In this document: piece after piece, positions 42,855-52,884 of the stretch
Numbering within the stretch: the first letter of the stretch is position 1
How the letters are laid out: each line of letters opens with the position of its first letter
NCBI GenBank assembly: GCA_900547005.1
Contig: URER01000002.1
Coordinates: 1-64,000, forward strand
Source: an uncultured Prevotella sp.
Lineage (GTDB): Bacteria > Bacteroidota > Bacteroidia > Bacteroidales > Bacteroidaceae
Direction of reading: 5' to 3'
DNA length: 64,000 nucleotides
Notes under the pieces: generated by a model
Databases searched by the model: none
What the model was told of the DNA's origin: nothing
Seen by the model: only the letters and a program-made list of their open reading frames with translations
Position numbers and translations under genes: made by a program

Positions 42855-45488
42855 ATGGACGAGAATCAGACAATTGATCAAGACAGAATTCTAAAAATTA
42901 ATATTGAGGAAGAGATGAAATCATCGTATATCGACTATTCAATGTCGGTAATCGTTGCTCGTGCTCTTCCTGATGTACGTGACGGATTTAAGCCTGTACA
43001 TCGCCGCATACTCTATGGTATGCTCGGTATCGGAAATACAAGCAATAATCCATATAAGAAATGTGCCCGTGTTGTAGGAGAAGTTTTGGGTAAGTATCAC
43101 CCGCATGGCGACTCTTCTGTCTACGGCGCACTTGTACGTATGGGCCAAGAATGGAATATGCGTTACAAACTTGTGGACGGACAAGGAAACTTTGGTTCGG
43201 TGGATGGAGACTCTCCTGCTGCGATGCGTTACACCGAGTGCCGACTCTCAAAGATGGGTGAGCATATCATGGACGACTTGGAAAAGGACACCGTGATAAT
43301 GACAAATAACTTCGATGATACCTTGCAAGAGCCGAGCGTCATGCCAACAAAGGTTCCAAACCTGCTTGTGAATGGTGGAAATGGTATCGCAGTTGGTATG
43401 GCTACGAATATGCCTACGCACAATTTGAATGAAGTAATAGACGGATGCTGTGCCTTTATCGACAATCCGGAGATAACGACAGAGGAGATGATGCAATATA
43501 TACCAGCTCCGGACTTTCCTACGGGTGCGTATATTTACGGTTTGCAGGGTGTGAAAGACGCATACGAGACCGGACGTGGGCGCATCGTCATGCGTGCTAA
43601 GGCAGAAATCGAAAGTGGCGAGACTCACGACAAAATTGTCGTTACCGAGATTCCTTACGGCGTGAACAAACAGCAGCTCATTGAGTATATAGCTGAATTG
43701 GTGAAGGAAGGTAAGATTGACGGAATCTCTAATGTGAACGATGAGACCGGCAGGCAGGGTATGCGCATTGTTGTTGACATAAAGCGCGATGCCAATGCCA
43801 ATGTAATTCTCAATAAACTGTTTAAGATGACTGCTTTGCAGAGCTCTTTCTCTGTAAACAATATCGCTCTTGTTCCAAATCCAGCCAATCCGTTACAGTT
43901 GCGACCGAAGTTGCTTTCTCTGAATGAGTGCATCAAATATTTCGTAGACCATCGTCATGATGTTACGATTCGCCGTACAAAGTTTGAATTGAAGAAGGCT
44001 CAAGACCGTGCTCATATCCTCGAAGGACTGATTATTGCCTGCGATAATATTGACGAGGTCGTTCATATTATTAGACAGAGCAAGACTCCGACGGAGGCTC
44101 AGAGGAACTTGGAGAGCAGATTTGAGCTTGATGAATTGCAGTCGAAGGCTATAGTTGATATGCGATTGTCACAGCTCACGGGGCTGCGCATGGAACAGTT
44201 GCACGCTGAATACGAGGAACTGGAACGTCAGATTGCTTACTTGCAGAATATTCTCGATGATCCGGAACTGTGCAAGAAGGTGATGAAAGATGAACTTCTT
44301 GAGGTTAAGGATAAGTATGGCGATGAGCGTCGTACAGAGATAATCCCGGACGAACACGAGTTTAATGCCGAAGACTTCTATCCCAATGACCCGGTTGTCA
44401 TAACCATCAGCCATTTGGGATATATCAAGCGTACTCCGCTTAGTGAGTTCCGCGAGCAGGCTCGTGGTGGTGTTGGAGCAAAGGGAGCACGTACACGTGA
44501 TAACGACTTCACCGAATATATATATCCGGCAACAATGCACCAGACAATGTTGTTCTTTACGAAGAAGGGGCGTTGCTATTGGTTGAAGTGTTACGAAATA
44601 CCTGACGGTGACCGCAATTCTAAGGGGCGCGCAATTCAGAATATGCTCAATATAGAGCCTGATGATTCCGTAAATGCTTGCCTGCGTCTGCGCGGTCTTA
44701 ATGATGAAGAATTCCTTAATTCTCACTATGTAATCTTTGCGACAAAGCGGGGTATCGTGAAGAAGACGTGTCTCGAAGCATATTCACGTCCTCGTACAAA
44801 CGGTGTCATAGCGATAAACATCAATGAAGGCGATGAGGTAGTAGACGTAAGATTGACAAACGGCCATAATGAACTTATCATGGCAGACCGTAACGGTCGC
44901 GCTTGTCGTTTCGATGAGAATACTATACGCACGATGGGACGTGTTTCTACCGGTGTGCGTGGAATGCGTCTTGATGAGGGCGACGATGAAGTTGTCGGTA
45001 TGATAGTCGTCAATGATGCGGAGACGGAAAGTGTTATGGTTGTCAGTGAAAATGGTTATGGCAAGCGTTCGGAGGTGGAAGATTATCGAAAGACTAACCG
45101 TGGCGGTAAGGGAGTGAAGACTCTGAATATCACAGAGAAGACCGGAAGGTTGGTTGCCATAAAGAATGTTACCGACCAGAATGACCTCATGATAATAAAT
45201 AAGAGTGGCATTGCCATTCGTCTTGCAGTGTCGGAATGTCGTGTGATGGGGCGTGCGACGCAGGGCGTGCGCCTGATAAATCTCACGAAGAAGAATGATG
45301 TTATCGCAAGCGTATGTAAGGTGATGAGCAGCGAGCTGGAAGCACAGGTAGAAGAAGAGAACCGTATGCAACAGAATGTGAATACCGAAGTTATGACATC
45401 AGGTGCTACATCCGAAGAGAATATACAGAATGAAACGGAACAAACTGACAATGAAAGTGATGACAACACAATTGTTGAGTTTGAATAA
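42855..45488 (+). CDS. gyrA: DNA gyrase subunit A
   Basis: 877 aa. Catalytic Tyr126 in AAMRYTE, quinolone region HPHGDSSVYGALV, and the GyrA-box-type QARGGVGAKG that marks gyrase rather than topoisomerase IV, followed by the beta-pinwheel repeats and an acidic tail ending TIVEFE. Relative to E. coli numbering, Ser83 is kept (Ser87 here) while position 87 is Gly (Gly91) in place of Asp. Followed after 31 bp by a TPR gene, which may be cotranscribed. Confidence 0.98.
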   Translation: MDENQTIDQDRILKINIEEEMKSSYIDYSMSVIVARALPDVRDGFKPVHRRILYGMLGIGNTSNNPYKKCARVVGEVLGKYHPHGDSSVYGALVRMGQEWNMRYKLVDGQGNFGSVDGDSPAAMRYTECRLSKMGEHIMDDLEKDTVIMTNNFDDTLQEPSVMPTKVPNLLVNGGNGIAVGMATNMPTHNLNEVIDGCCAFIDNPEITTEEMMQYIPAPDFPTGAYIYGLQGVKDAYETGRGRIVMRAKAEIESGETHDKIVVTEIPYGVNKQQLIEYIAELVKEGKIDGISNVNDETGRQGMRIVVDIKRDANANVILNKLFKMTALQSSFSVNNIALVPNPANPLQLRPKLLSLNECIKYFVDHRHDVTIRRTKFELKKAQDRAHILEGLIIACDNIDEVVHIIRQSKTPTEAQRNLESRFELDELQSKAIVDMRLSQLTGLRMEQLHAEYEELERQIAYLQNILDDPELCKKVMKDELLEVKDKYGDERRTEIIPDEHEFNAEDFYPNDPVVITISHLGYIKRTPLSEFREQARGGVGAKGARTRDNDFTEYIYPATMHQTMLFFTKKGRCYWLKCYEIPDGDRNSKGRAIQNMLNIEPDDSVNACLRLRGLNDEEFLNSHYVIFATKRGIVKKTCLEAYSRPRTNGVIAININEGDEVVDVRLTNGHNELIMADRNGRACRFDENTIRTMGRVSTGVRGMRLDEGDDEVVGMIVVNDAETESVMVVSENGYGKRSEVEDYRKTNRGGKGVKTLNITEKTGRLVAIKNVTDQNDLMIINKSGIAIRLAVSECRVMGRATQGVRLINLTKKNDVIASVCKVMSSELEAQVEEENRMQQNVNTEVMTSGATSEENIQNETEQTDNESDDNTIVEFE

Positions 45489-45519
45489 CCTAAAAATAAA
45501 CCTTTAAAAATATAGTGAA

Positions 45520-46779
45520 ATGAAAAAACTTATGATTGCGGCATTGATGATACTCAGTACGTCAGCCGCTTTTGCTGGAGACAGCGACGTCTTGAAGACA
45601 ATACTCAAAGCCAAGACTTATGCCGAGGCTGAGCAGCTCGTAAAGTCTTCTTTGGGTCAACTTGCGAATGACGAGGAGAAAGCAAAAGCCTATAATAAAC
45701 TCGTAGATCTCGCATTGGACAAAGTGAATGCCGAGCAGGCTGTTCAGATTGAGAACCAGACAAACCAGCAAATGGGCAAGGAAGGCAACAAGCCTGTTGA
45801 CGAGAACGGTTTGTATCAGGCTGTGAGCAATGCCATGACAGCAGCCTTCGAATGCAATAAGTACGACCAGCTTCCTAATGCCAAAGGAAAGGTTAAGCCA
45901 AAGTTTGCAGACGCGAATGCCAATCGCCTCTATCCACTTCGTGGCCAGTTGATTAATGGAGGTATTTTCTATCAGAACAAGAAGGATGATGCCAACGCGT
46001 ATAAGTTCCTCGCAGATTATGTTGACACATACGAGAATCCACTTTTCGCAGGCGTGAAGAAGGCTGATGAAAATCTTGCAAACATTGCATATTATGCTAC
46101 TATCTATGCTTATCAGAACAAGGATTTCGCAAAAGCAGAGAAGTATGTAGTTCTTGCAGCAGCAGATAAAGAAAGAAGCAATGATGCAAAGACTCTGCAA
46201 TTGCAGATTCTTCAGGCACAGTTGAAGAACCACGAGGATTCTGTTGCTTACGTGAATAAGTTGGAAGGAATGTATGCGGCAGATGCAAACAACGAAGCTG
46301 TGTTCCTGAATCTTGCTAATATGTATAGCCTTATGGGGCAGGGCTCAAAGGCGGATGCAATGATTGATGCAAGACTTGCAGCAGATCCCAATAACTATTC
46401 TGCTCTTACTATGAAGGGGCAGATCGCAAGTCAGAAGAAGGAATATGATACAGCTATCGACTGTTTGGTAAAGGCTTTGCCTCAGGCAAAGGACGATAAC
46501 ACCCGTATAATCCTTAATTCTGCTATTGGCCAGTGCTATTTCTATAAGGCTCAGGACAAGGTCGGAGAGTATAAGGGAGTACTCACTCCGGTTGTAAAGC
46601 AACAGTTCGATGCAGTTTATAACAAGGCTATTGACTATCTCAAGGCTGCTAAAGATCTTGATATAATGAAGGAGTTTAAGTCTAATTGGGCTTATTCTCT
46701 ATACGGATGCTACTACTTCGTAAACGGCGCGGACGATCCGGTTACACAGTCGGCTGCTGCTGATGCTGGTGTTCAGTAA
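45520..46779 (+). CDS. Secreted TPR protein, first of three paralogues
   Basis: 419 aa with a signal peptide (MKKLMIAALMILSTSAAFA) and helical TPR-like repeats through the body (for example AVFLNLANMYSLMGQGSKAD and YSALTMKGQIASQKKEYDTA). Shares with the next two genes a marker segment: YDQLPNAKGKVKPKF, a run of about 15 residues, then GGIFYQNKKD. Periplasmic or outer-membrane linked; partner unknown. A TPR gene behind gyrA is common in Bacteroidales from memory. Confidence 0.88.
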   Translation: MKKLMIAALMILSTSAAFAGDSDVLKTILKAKTYAEAEQLVKSSLGQLANDEEKAKAYNKLVDLALDKVNAEQAVQIENQTNQQMGKEGNKPVDENGLYQAVSNAMTAAFECNKYDQLPNAKGKVKPKFADANANRLYPLRGQLINGGIFYQNKKDDANAYKFLADYVDTYENPLFAGVKKADENLANIAYYATIYAYQNKDFAKAEKYVVLAAADKERSNDAKTLQLQILQAQLKNHEDSVAYVNKLEGMYAADANNEAVFLNLANMYSLMGQGSKADAMIDARLAADPNNYSALTMKGQIASQKKEYDTAIDCLVKALPQAKDDNTRIILNSAIGQCYFYKAQDKVGEYKGVLTPVVKQQFDAVYNKAIDYLKAAKDLDIMKEFKSNWAYSLYGCYYFVNGADDPVTQSAAADAGVQ

Positions 46780-46856
46780 TCAATAAATATAAATGCAGTG
46801 GATAATAGCCTTTTGTAGGCTTATTGTCTGCTGCATTTTCAATTTAGGACGGGAGC

Positions 46857-47981
46857 TTGAATTATCAGAGAAATATACTTTCGGTATTATTATTGGCCTT
46901 TTCCATGATAGCGGGAGCTGATAATACAGACGCACGCAAGGTCGCGGAAGACATGAACCGGCGTGCGGAGGCTGCTATGAAAATCGTTTCCAACCATACG
47001 ATTAGGGATTCGCTCGCTATCTGTCGGGCTATCGTAACAGGTGTGGAATGTTCACTGAAGTGTGATGAATATGACCGGATGCCTAACCGTAAGGGTGTCG
47101 TTAAGATGCGATTTGAGAAAGCAAACATTACCAGACTCAGATACTTGGGAGATAAGCTCGTAACGGCCGGTATGTATATGTATAAGCATTCCCGCAACTA
47201 TGTTGAAGCTCTTGATGCCCTGAAACTCTGTATTAAGGTGAAGGAAGGGAACTGTCAGAGTATGGAGGTGAAAGATTATACGGGTGTTGCCTCAGCTCAT
47301 ATTGCCAGAATCAATTTGGACAAACTTAATTACAAGGAGGCTGACAGATATGCCGATATAGCCTTGCGTTATGATGAGTCTGCGCAAAAAGGGGCTGAGG
47401 TAAAAGCCCAATGTATGTATGCCAGAATGATAACTGCGCAGGATTCTGCCAAATATCTTGCTGTAATAACCCGTCTTTATGAGACAGAACCGACCAATGA
47501 GACATATTTCGCATGGCTTATGAAATTTTATAGTCGTCCGTCGCAGCGTCATAAGTTAGAGTATTTCGTGGATAAAGAGTTGGAACACAATCCGGATAAT
47601 TCTATCCCATGGATATTGAAAGGCGAGATAGCCATGCAGGCGCAACGTTGGGATGAGGCGATAGACGCTTATAAACATTCAGACGAAATTGTTCCAGGAG
47701 AAGTTCCTGTTATATATAATATAGGTGTTTGCTTGAATAATAAGGCCTTAGAAATGAGTGAGGACCTAAAAAAACAACAGGGAACGTTGTCGAAAGAAGA
47801 TGAGACTAAAATAAAACAAGTATTTGCCGAGGCGCGCAATTACTTTGAAAGGGTAAGGGTGAAAGACCCGCATCGCAAGAAGGTCGATTGGGTAACGCCT
47901 CTTTATATGGTTTATACCGTATTGGGAGAAAAGATAAAGTTAGAAGAATTGAAGCCACTTGTTACAGGATTCAAAGAGTAA
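46857..47981 (+). CDS. Secreted TPR protein, second of three paralogues, TTG start
   Basis: 374 aa. The frame is closed by TAG at 46845-46847, and TTG at 46857 is the only start that keeps a full signal peptide (NYQRNILSVLLLAFSMIAGA); the next ATG at 46906 would cut it in half. The paralogue marker reads YDRMPNRKGVVKMRF. TPR helices include AIDAYKHSDEIVPGEVPVIY. The N-terminal coding is less conserved than in its neighbours. Eleven bp before the third copy. Confidence 0.8.
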   Translation: MNYQRNILSVLLLAFSMIAGADNTDARKVAEDMNRRAEAAMKIVSNHTIRDSLAICRAIVTGVECSLKCDEYDRMPNRKGVVKMRFEKANITRLRYLGDKLVTAGMYMYKHSRNYVEALDALKLCIKVKEGNCQSMEVKDYTGVASAHIARINLDKLNYKEADRYADIALRYDESAQKGAEVKAQCMYARMITAQDSAKYLAVITRLYETEPTNETYFAWLMKFYSRPSQRHKLEYFVDKELEHNPDNSIPWILKGEIAMQAQRWDEAIDAYKHSDEIVPGEVPVIYNIGVCLNNKALEMSEDLKKQQGTLSKEDETKIKQVFAEARNYFERVRVKDPHRKKVDWVTPLYMVYTVLGEKIKLEELKPLVTGFKE

Positions 47982-47991
47982 CTGACAGAAT

Positions 47992-49224
47992 ATGATGAGA
48001 TTTTCAGGACTAAAGATATTGTTAATAATATTGTTCGTATGGGCACTTCCTTTGAGCATGAGCGCACAAAAGAAGCAAATTGCTCAGGCCCGGGAATGGG
48101 TGAAGAGCAAGAAGGATTTGGAGAAAGCAGAGAAATCAATGCGCATTTTGCTGGAGGATTCGCTTAATAGAAATAATCATAAAATATGGATAACGCTTAT
48201 AAACTCCCTTGTTGCCCAGTATGAACAAGGCAATGAGAAGTTGTATTTGAAGCAGGAATATGATATGTCCCAATTGTTCAATATCACCAAAAGGATGTTT
48301 GATACGATGGAGGCATACGATTCAATAGACGTTCTTCCAAACAAAAAAGGTAAGATAGACCCTAAATTCCGTGAAAGTCATTCGGTATTATTGAATAAAA
48401 TACGTACAAACCTCTATTTGGGTGGCGTGTTTTTCCTTAATAAAAAAGACTATAAGCAATCGATGGCGTTTATGGAGGAATATATGGAATGTGCCAATCA
48501 TCCGTTGTTTGAGAAATATCAGTATGCTACGACAGACACATTATTGCCATACGCTGCCCGTTGGACAATGTATTCAGGTATTAAACTAAATGCTCCCGAT
48601 GTTGTCTTGAGATATAAGACTCTTGCAGAAAGGGATATAAAACACTATGAGTTTGTACTTCAATATCTTGCGGAAGCCTACGACATGAAACAGATGAAGA
48701 AAGAATATATTGAAACTTTGAAGTCTGGTTTCGATAAATATCCGACATTCCCGTTCTTCTTCCCGCGTCTTATGGATTATTATCAGAGTGAGAATAGACT
48801 CGATTCCGCATTGAACATCGCCGATAAGGCTTTGGAAGCCGATTCTACAAATATAATGTTCCAATATGCGAAAAGTACGATATTGCTCAATACCGGGCAT
48901 TATGATGAGTGTATAAAACTTTGCCAAAAACTTATTGAGAAAGATGATTCGTTGGCAGAGGCATATTACAATATAGGTTTGGCATACTTCAACCAAGCGA
49001 TAGAACTTGACAAGGTACAACAGAAGTCGCGCGATAAACGTAAGAGGATAATGACGTTGTATAAGGAAAGCCTGCCTTTTTTGGAGAAATATCGTTTGCT
49101 TGCACCAGAACAAAAAGCACAATGGGTATCGCCGTTATATACGATATACCTCAATTTGAATATGGGTAAGGAATTTGATGAAATAGATAAGATAAAGAAT
49201 GAATATCGAAACAATCATAGATAA
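47992..49224 (+). CDS. Secreted TPR protein, third of three paralogues
   Basis: 410 aa with a signal peptide ending SMSAQ. The marker segment reads IDVLPNKKGKIDPKF and GGVFFLNKKDYKQSMAF; TPR helices include ALNIADKALEADSTNIMFQY and AEAYYNIGLAYFNQAIELDK. The C-terminal ends of all three paralogues share W.SPLY or WVTPLY. It overlaps the DEAD-box helicase start by 26 bp, so it is coupled to that gene. Confidence 0.87.
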   Translation: MMRFSGLKILLIILFVWALPLSMSAQKKQIAQAREWVKSKKDLEKAEKSMRILLEDSLNRNNHKIWITLINSLVAQYEQGNEKLYLKQEYDMSQLFNITKRMFDTMEAYDSIDVLPNKKGKIDPKFRESHSVLLNKIRTNLYLGGVFFLNKKDYKQSMAFMEEYMECANHPLFEKYQYATTDTLLPYAARWTMYSGIKLNAPDVVLRYKTLAERDIKHYEFVLQYLAEAYDMKQMKKEYIETLKSGFDKYPTFPFFFPRLMDYYQSENRLDSALNIADKALEADSTNIMFQYAKSTILLNTGHYDECIKLCQKLIEKDDSLAEAYYNIGLAYFNQAIELDKVQQKSRDKRKRIMTLYKESLPFLEKYRLLAPEQKAQWVSPLYTIYLNLNMGKEFDEIDKIKNEYRNNHR

Positions 49225-50518
49225 GCTCGGAATAGAGCAACTTAGCGAAATGCAAAAGGAAGTTGCTGATGCGCTCTTGCATAGCAAAAAGGATGTTATG
49301 GTGGTATCGCCAACCGGAAGCGGAAAGACTTTGGCTTATTTGTTGCCCTTGATTCAAAGGCTCGACCCGCAGTCGAGTGCTGTTCAAGCCGTGGTACTTG
49401 TGCCGGGGAGAGAGCTTGCATTACAATCCTCGGAAGTCTTGAAAGATATTGGTTGCGGCATTCGGTCTCTAAGTCTTTATGGTGGACGGCCGGCAATGGA
49501 TGAGCACAGAGAACTGAAAAAGGTGATGCCACAAATCGTTTTTGCTACTCCGGGACGCATCAATGACCATCTTGACAAGAATAACATCGATGCCAGAACT
49601 GTGAAATGGTTAATTCTGGACGAGTTCGACAAGTGTCTTGAAATGGGATTCCATGAGGAAATGATTCGTGTGGTAAATAATTTGCCGGCCATAGAAAGGC
49701 GGGTTTTGTTGTCTGCAACCAACTCGGAGTCCGTTCCTCACTTCCTGAATATGGGCCGGACGTTGACGGTTGACTATACTTCTGATGAAGAGCAAATATC
49801 AGAACGAGTGAATATATATAAGGTGTTGAGCCCTATAAATGACAAGTTGGAGACGCTCAATGACCTGCTTCTTAGTCTCGGCTCAGGAAGTTCGATAGTT
49901 TTTCTGAACTACCGTGATGCTGTGGAGCGTACAGCAGACTATCTTACAAATAACGGTTTTTACGTCAGCAGTTTTCATGGAGGAATGGAACAGAAAGAAC
50001 GTGAAGCTGCTTTGTATAAGTTCTCGAATGGTAGCTCTAATATATTTGTGAGTACAGACCTTGCAAGTAGAGGACTTAACATTCCAGATATAGACAATAT
50101 AATACATTATCATCTGCCGGAAAAGCAAGACAATTACATACATAGGGTAGGGCGTACCGCGCGTTGGGATGCAACAGGAAAGACCTTTTTCATTCTTGGA
50201 CCGGAAGAGAATATTCCTGAATATGTCAAGGATAAACCAGAAACATATAATATTCCTGCCGTTCTTCCCAAGCCGGCATTGCCCCGTATGGTAACAATCT
50301 ATATAGGGAAAGGGAAGAAAGACAAAATCAGCAAGGGCGATATAGTCGGATTCCTTTGTAAGAAAGGAGGACTTGATGTTTTGGAAATCGGTAGGATTGA
50401 CGTGCAAGAACGCTATTCTTACGTTGCAATATCGCGTACAAAACTCAATACTGTTATAAAGCAGACTGCCGGAGAGAAGATAAAAGGTATTAAGACGGTC
50501 GTAGAGAAAGTGAGATGA
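49199..50518 (+). CDS. DEAD-box RNA helicase with DbpA-like RNA-binding domain
   Basis: 439 aa. Motifs in order: SPTGSGKT (I), VPGRELALQ (Ia), ILDEFDKCLEMGF (II, DEFD instead of DEAD), LSATN (III), STDLASRGLNIPDIDNI (V) and HRVGRTAR (VI). The last 75 residues (YIGKGKKDKISKGDIVGFLC... ) match the DbpA-type domain that targets 23S rRNA helix 92 in E. coli DbpA. Probable role: ribosome assembly. It starts inside the end of the third TPR gene. Confidence 0.92.
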   Translation: MNIETIIDKLGIEQLSEMQKEVADALLHSKKDVMVVSPTGSGKTLAYLLPLIQRLDPQSSAVQAVVLVPGRELALQSSEVLKDIGCGIRSLSLYGGRPAMDEHRELKKVMPQIVFATPGRINDHLDKNNIDARTVKWLILDEFDKCLEMGFHEEMIRVVNNLPAIERRVLLSATNSESVPHFLNMGRTLTVDYTSDEEQISERVNIYKVLSPINDKLETLNDLLLSLGSGSSIVFLNYRDAVERTADYLTNNGFYVSSFHGGMEQKEREAALYKFSNGSSNIFVSTDLASRGLNIPDIDNIIHYHLPEKQDNYIHRVGRTARWDATGKTFFILGPEENIPEYVKDKPETYNIPAVLPKPALPRMVTIYIGKGKKDKISKGDIVGFLCKKGGLDVLEIGRIDVQERYSYVAISRTKLNTVIKQTAGEKIKGIKTVVEKVR

Positions 50519-50588
50519 CATTTATTTTGTATATTTAGATAAGTATAGATTTGTAAAAGTGTTACTTTGGCAAAATTGTGTTCAAATA

Positions 50589-50620
50589 TTTGTCTAATTG
50601 AAATAAAAAGCGTAATTTCG
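50589..50620 (+). promoter_or_regulatory. Promoter of serC-serA
   Basis: TTTG (50589-50592), 20-bp spacer, TAATTTCG (50613-50620), one mismatch from the -7 consensus, 51 bp before the serC ATG. Confidence 0.65.
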
Positions 50621-50671
50621 CATTCGTAAATGACAATACATTAGAGTTTAATATAATTTAAATAACAACAG

Positions 50672-51739
50672 ATGAAAAAGTATAATTTTAATGCCGGTCC
50701 ATCGATGCTTCCACGAGAAGTAATTGAGAATACGGCAAAGCAGATTTTGGATTTCAATGGTTCTGGTCTCTCTTTGATGGAAATAAGCCATCGTGCTAAG
50801 GACTTTCAGCCGGTTGTAGATGAAGCTGTTGCTCTGATTAAAGAGCTACTTAACATACCGGAAGGCTATTCTGTAATTTTCCTCGGTGGTGGTGCGTCAT
50901 TGCAGTTCTGCCAGATTCCGTGTAACTTCCTTATTAAGAAAGCTGCTTATCTCAATACCGGTACTTGGGCAAAGAAAGCTCTTAAGGAAGCAAAGCATTT
51001 TGGAGAGGTCGTAGAAGTAGCTTCTTCAGCTGAGGCAAATTATACTTATATTCCAAAGGATTGGGCTTGTCCGTCGGATGTTGACTATTTGCACATCACT
51101 ACAAATAATACAATATATGGTACAGAAATCCGCAAAGATTTGGATGTATGTGTGCCATTGATTGCTGATATGTCTTCTGATATATTCAGCCGTCCGGTAG
51201 ATGTTTCTAAATATGACTGCATCTATGCTGGAGCACAGAAGAATCTTGCCATGGCCGGTGTTACAGTTATCATCGTAAAGGATGATAAGCTGGGCAAGGC
51301 TCCACGTGAGATTCCTACGATGCTCGACTATCGTACGCACGTGGAGAAAGGCTCAATGTTTAATACTCCTCCAGTTGTTCCTATCTATTCTGCTTTGGAG
51401 AATCTCCGTTGGATAAAGAAACAGGGCGGTGTCGAGGCTATGGATAAGCGTGCTTTGGAACGCGCAGATATGCTTTATTCAGAAATTGACCGCAACAAAC
51501 TGTTCCGTGGAACTGTTAAGGAGGAAGATCGTTCAGTTATGAACATCTGTTTTGTTATGAACGATGAATACGCTGAATTGGAGAAACCATTCATGGAGTT
51601 TGCAACTGAGCGCGGTATGGTCGGTATTAAGGGACACCGTTCTGTTGGCGGTTTCCGTGCAAGCTGCTACAATGCTCAGACTGTAGAGGGCGTTCAGGCT
51701 CTCATTACAGCAATGAAGGATTTTGAAGCTCAGCATTAA
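50672..51739 (+). CDS. serC: Phosphoserine aminotransferase
   Basis: Converts 3-phosphohydroxypyruvate and glutamate to phosphoserine and 2-oxoglutarate. 355 aa beginning [20 protein letters not shown]; the PLP Lys is in [14 protein letters not shown], and the substrate segment [11 protein letters not shown] is near the end. The cofactor-ring segment [14 protein letters not shown] is also typical. First gene of the serine unit, 49 bp before serA. Confidence 0.97.
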   Translation: MKKYNFNAGPSMLPREVIENTAKQILDFNGSGLSLMEISHRAKDFQPVVDEAVALIKELLNIPEGYSVIFLGGGASLQFCQIPCNFLIKKAAYLNTGTWAKKALKEAKHFGEVVEVASSAEANYTYIPKDWACPSDVDYLHITTNNTIYGTEIRKDLDVCVPLIADMSSDIFSRPVDVSKYDCIYAGAQKNLAMAGVTVIIVKDDKLGKAPREIPTMLDYRTHVEKGSMFNTPPVVPIYSALENLRWIKKQGGVEAMDKRALERADMLYSEIDRNKLFRGTVKEEDRSVMNICFVMNDEYAELEKPFMEFATERGMVGIKGHRSVGGFRASCYNAQTVEGVQALITAMKDFEAQH

Positions 51740-51788
51740 TAATATAAATGTGATATAAATACTATAAACTTATCATTATATAATTAAT

Positions 51789-52706
51789 ATGAAAGTATTA
51801 GTAGCAACAGAGAAACCTTTTGCGGCTGCGGCTGTCGAGGGTATCAAAGCAGAGGTAGAGGGTGCCGGCAATGAACTTGTTTTGCTTGAGAAATATACAG
51901 AAAAGGCACAGTTGCTTGATGCTGTGAAAGATGTGGATGCGCTTATCATCCGTTCTGATAAGGTTGATGCAGAAGTTCTTGACGCAGCAAAGCAATTGAA
52001 AATCGTTGTTCGTGCTGGTGCAGGTTATGACAATATCGACCTCGCGGCAGCTACAGCACATAATGTAGTGGCAGAGAATACACCGGGACAGAACTCAAAT
52101 GCGGTGGCAGAGCTTGTATTCGGTATGTTGGTTTTTGCAGTCCGCAATTTCTACAACGGCAAGGCTGGGTCTGAACTGATGGGAAAGAAACTCGGTATTC
52201 TTGCTTTTGGAAACGTTGGACGTAATGTTGCACGTATCGCAGCAGGCTTCGGAATGGATGTATACGCGTTTGATGCCTTCTGCCCGAAAGACGCTATCGA
52301 GGCAGCCGGTGTTCATGCGGTAGATTCTCAGGATGCCCTTTTTGAGCAGTGTGATGTCGTATCATTGCATATTCCGGCTACTCCTGAGACAAAGCAGAGC
52401 ATCAACTATGCTCTTGTAAACAAGATGAAGAAGGGCGGAATCGTTGTTAATACGGCCCGCAAAGAGGTTATCAACGAGCCTGAACTCCTGAAACTGCTTG
52501 AGGAGCGTGCCGACTTGAAGTACATTACAGACATCAAACCTGATGCTGATGCAGACTTCGCGAAGTTCGAGGGACGCTATTTCTCAACTCCGAAGAAGAT
52601 GGGTGCGCAGACTGCTGAGGCCAATATCAATGCCGGTATTGCTGCTGCAAAGCAGATTAACGCATTCTTCAAGGATGGCTGCACTAAGTTCCAGGTGAAT
52701 AAATAA
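51789..52706 (+). CDS. serA: D-3-phosphoglycerate dehydrogenase, short form with Lys for catalytic His
   Basis: Oxidises 3-phosphoglycerate, the first step of serine synthesis. 305 aa: catalytic and NAD domains only (LGILAFGNVGRNVARIAAGF, Arg in VNTARKEV), no C-terminal ACT domain, so no ACT-mediated serine feedback. In the usual TPHxG segment the reading is STPKKMGAQT, placing Lys269 where the catalytic His should be. A Bacteroidetes/Entamoeba group of PGDHs with this replacement has been described. Its position behind serC confirms the role. Confidence 0.93.
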   Translation: MKVLVATEKPFAAAAVEGIKAEVEGAGNELVLLEKYTEKAQLLDAVKDVDALIIRSDKVDAEVLDAAKQLKIVVRAGAGYDNIDLAAATAHNVVAENTPGQNSNAVAELVFGMLVFAVRNFYNGKAGSELMGKKLGILAFGNVGRNVARIAAGFGMDVYAFDAFCPKDAIEAAGVHAVDSQDALFEQCDVVSLHIPATPETKQSINYALVNKMKKGGIVVNTARKEVINEPELLKLLEERADLKYITDIKPDADADFAKFEGRYFSTPKKMGAQTAEANINAGIAAAKQINAFFKDGCTKFQVNK

Positions 52707-52762
52707 ACGAGTATCGGCCGATGTGCCGATGTGAAAGATACGGCTACGGTATGTGGCAGATT

Positions 52763-52796
52763 ATTCAGGGACGTTCTATTTGGAATGTCCCTGAAT
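52763..52796 (+). terminator. Terminator of serC-serA
   Basis: ATTCAGGGAC (52763-52772) pairs with GTCCCTGAAT (52787-52796); four more inner pairs with one wobble give a 14-bp stem and a 6-nt loop. A T-rich tail follows. A smaller ATCGGC/GCCGAT hairpin lies just before it (52713-52730). Confidence 0.85.
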
Positions 52797-52884
52797 TGTA
52801 TATTTGTTCGTCATACATTGCTTATAGAACTGCAAAAAGCATTTTGTTGAACAATAAATGAATATCGGAATGAGAAGATTCTTC

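Noticed and set aside
49600..49640. DEFD instead of DEAD in helicase motif II as a defect
   Set aside because: DEFD followed by KxLExGF is, from memory, common in Bacteroidetes relatives and keeps the acidic pair, so it is not a loss of function.
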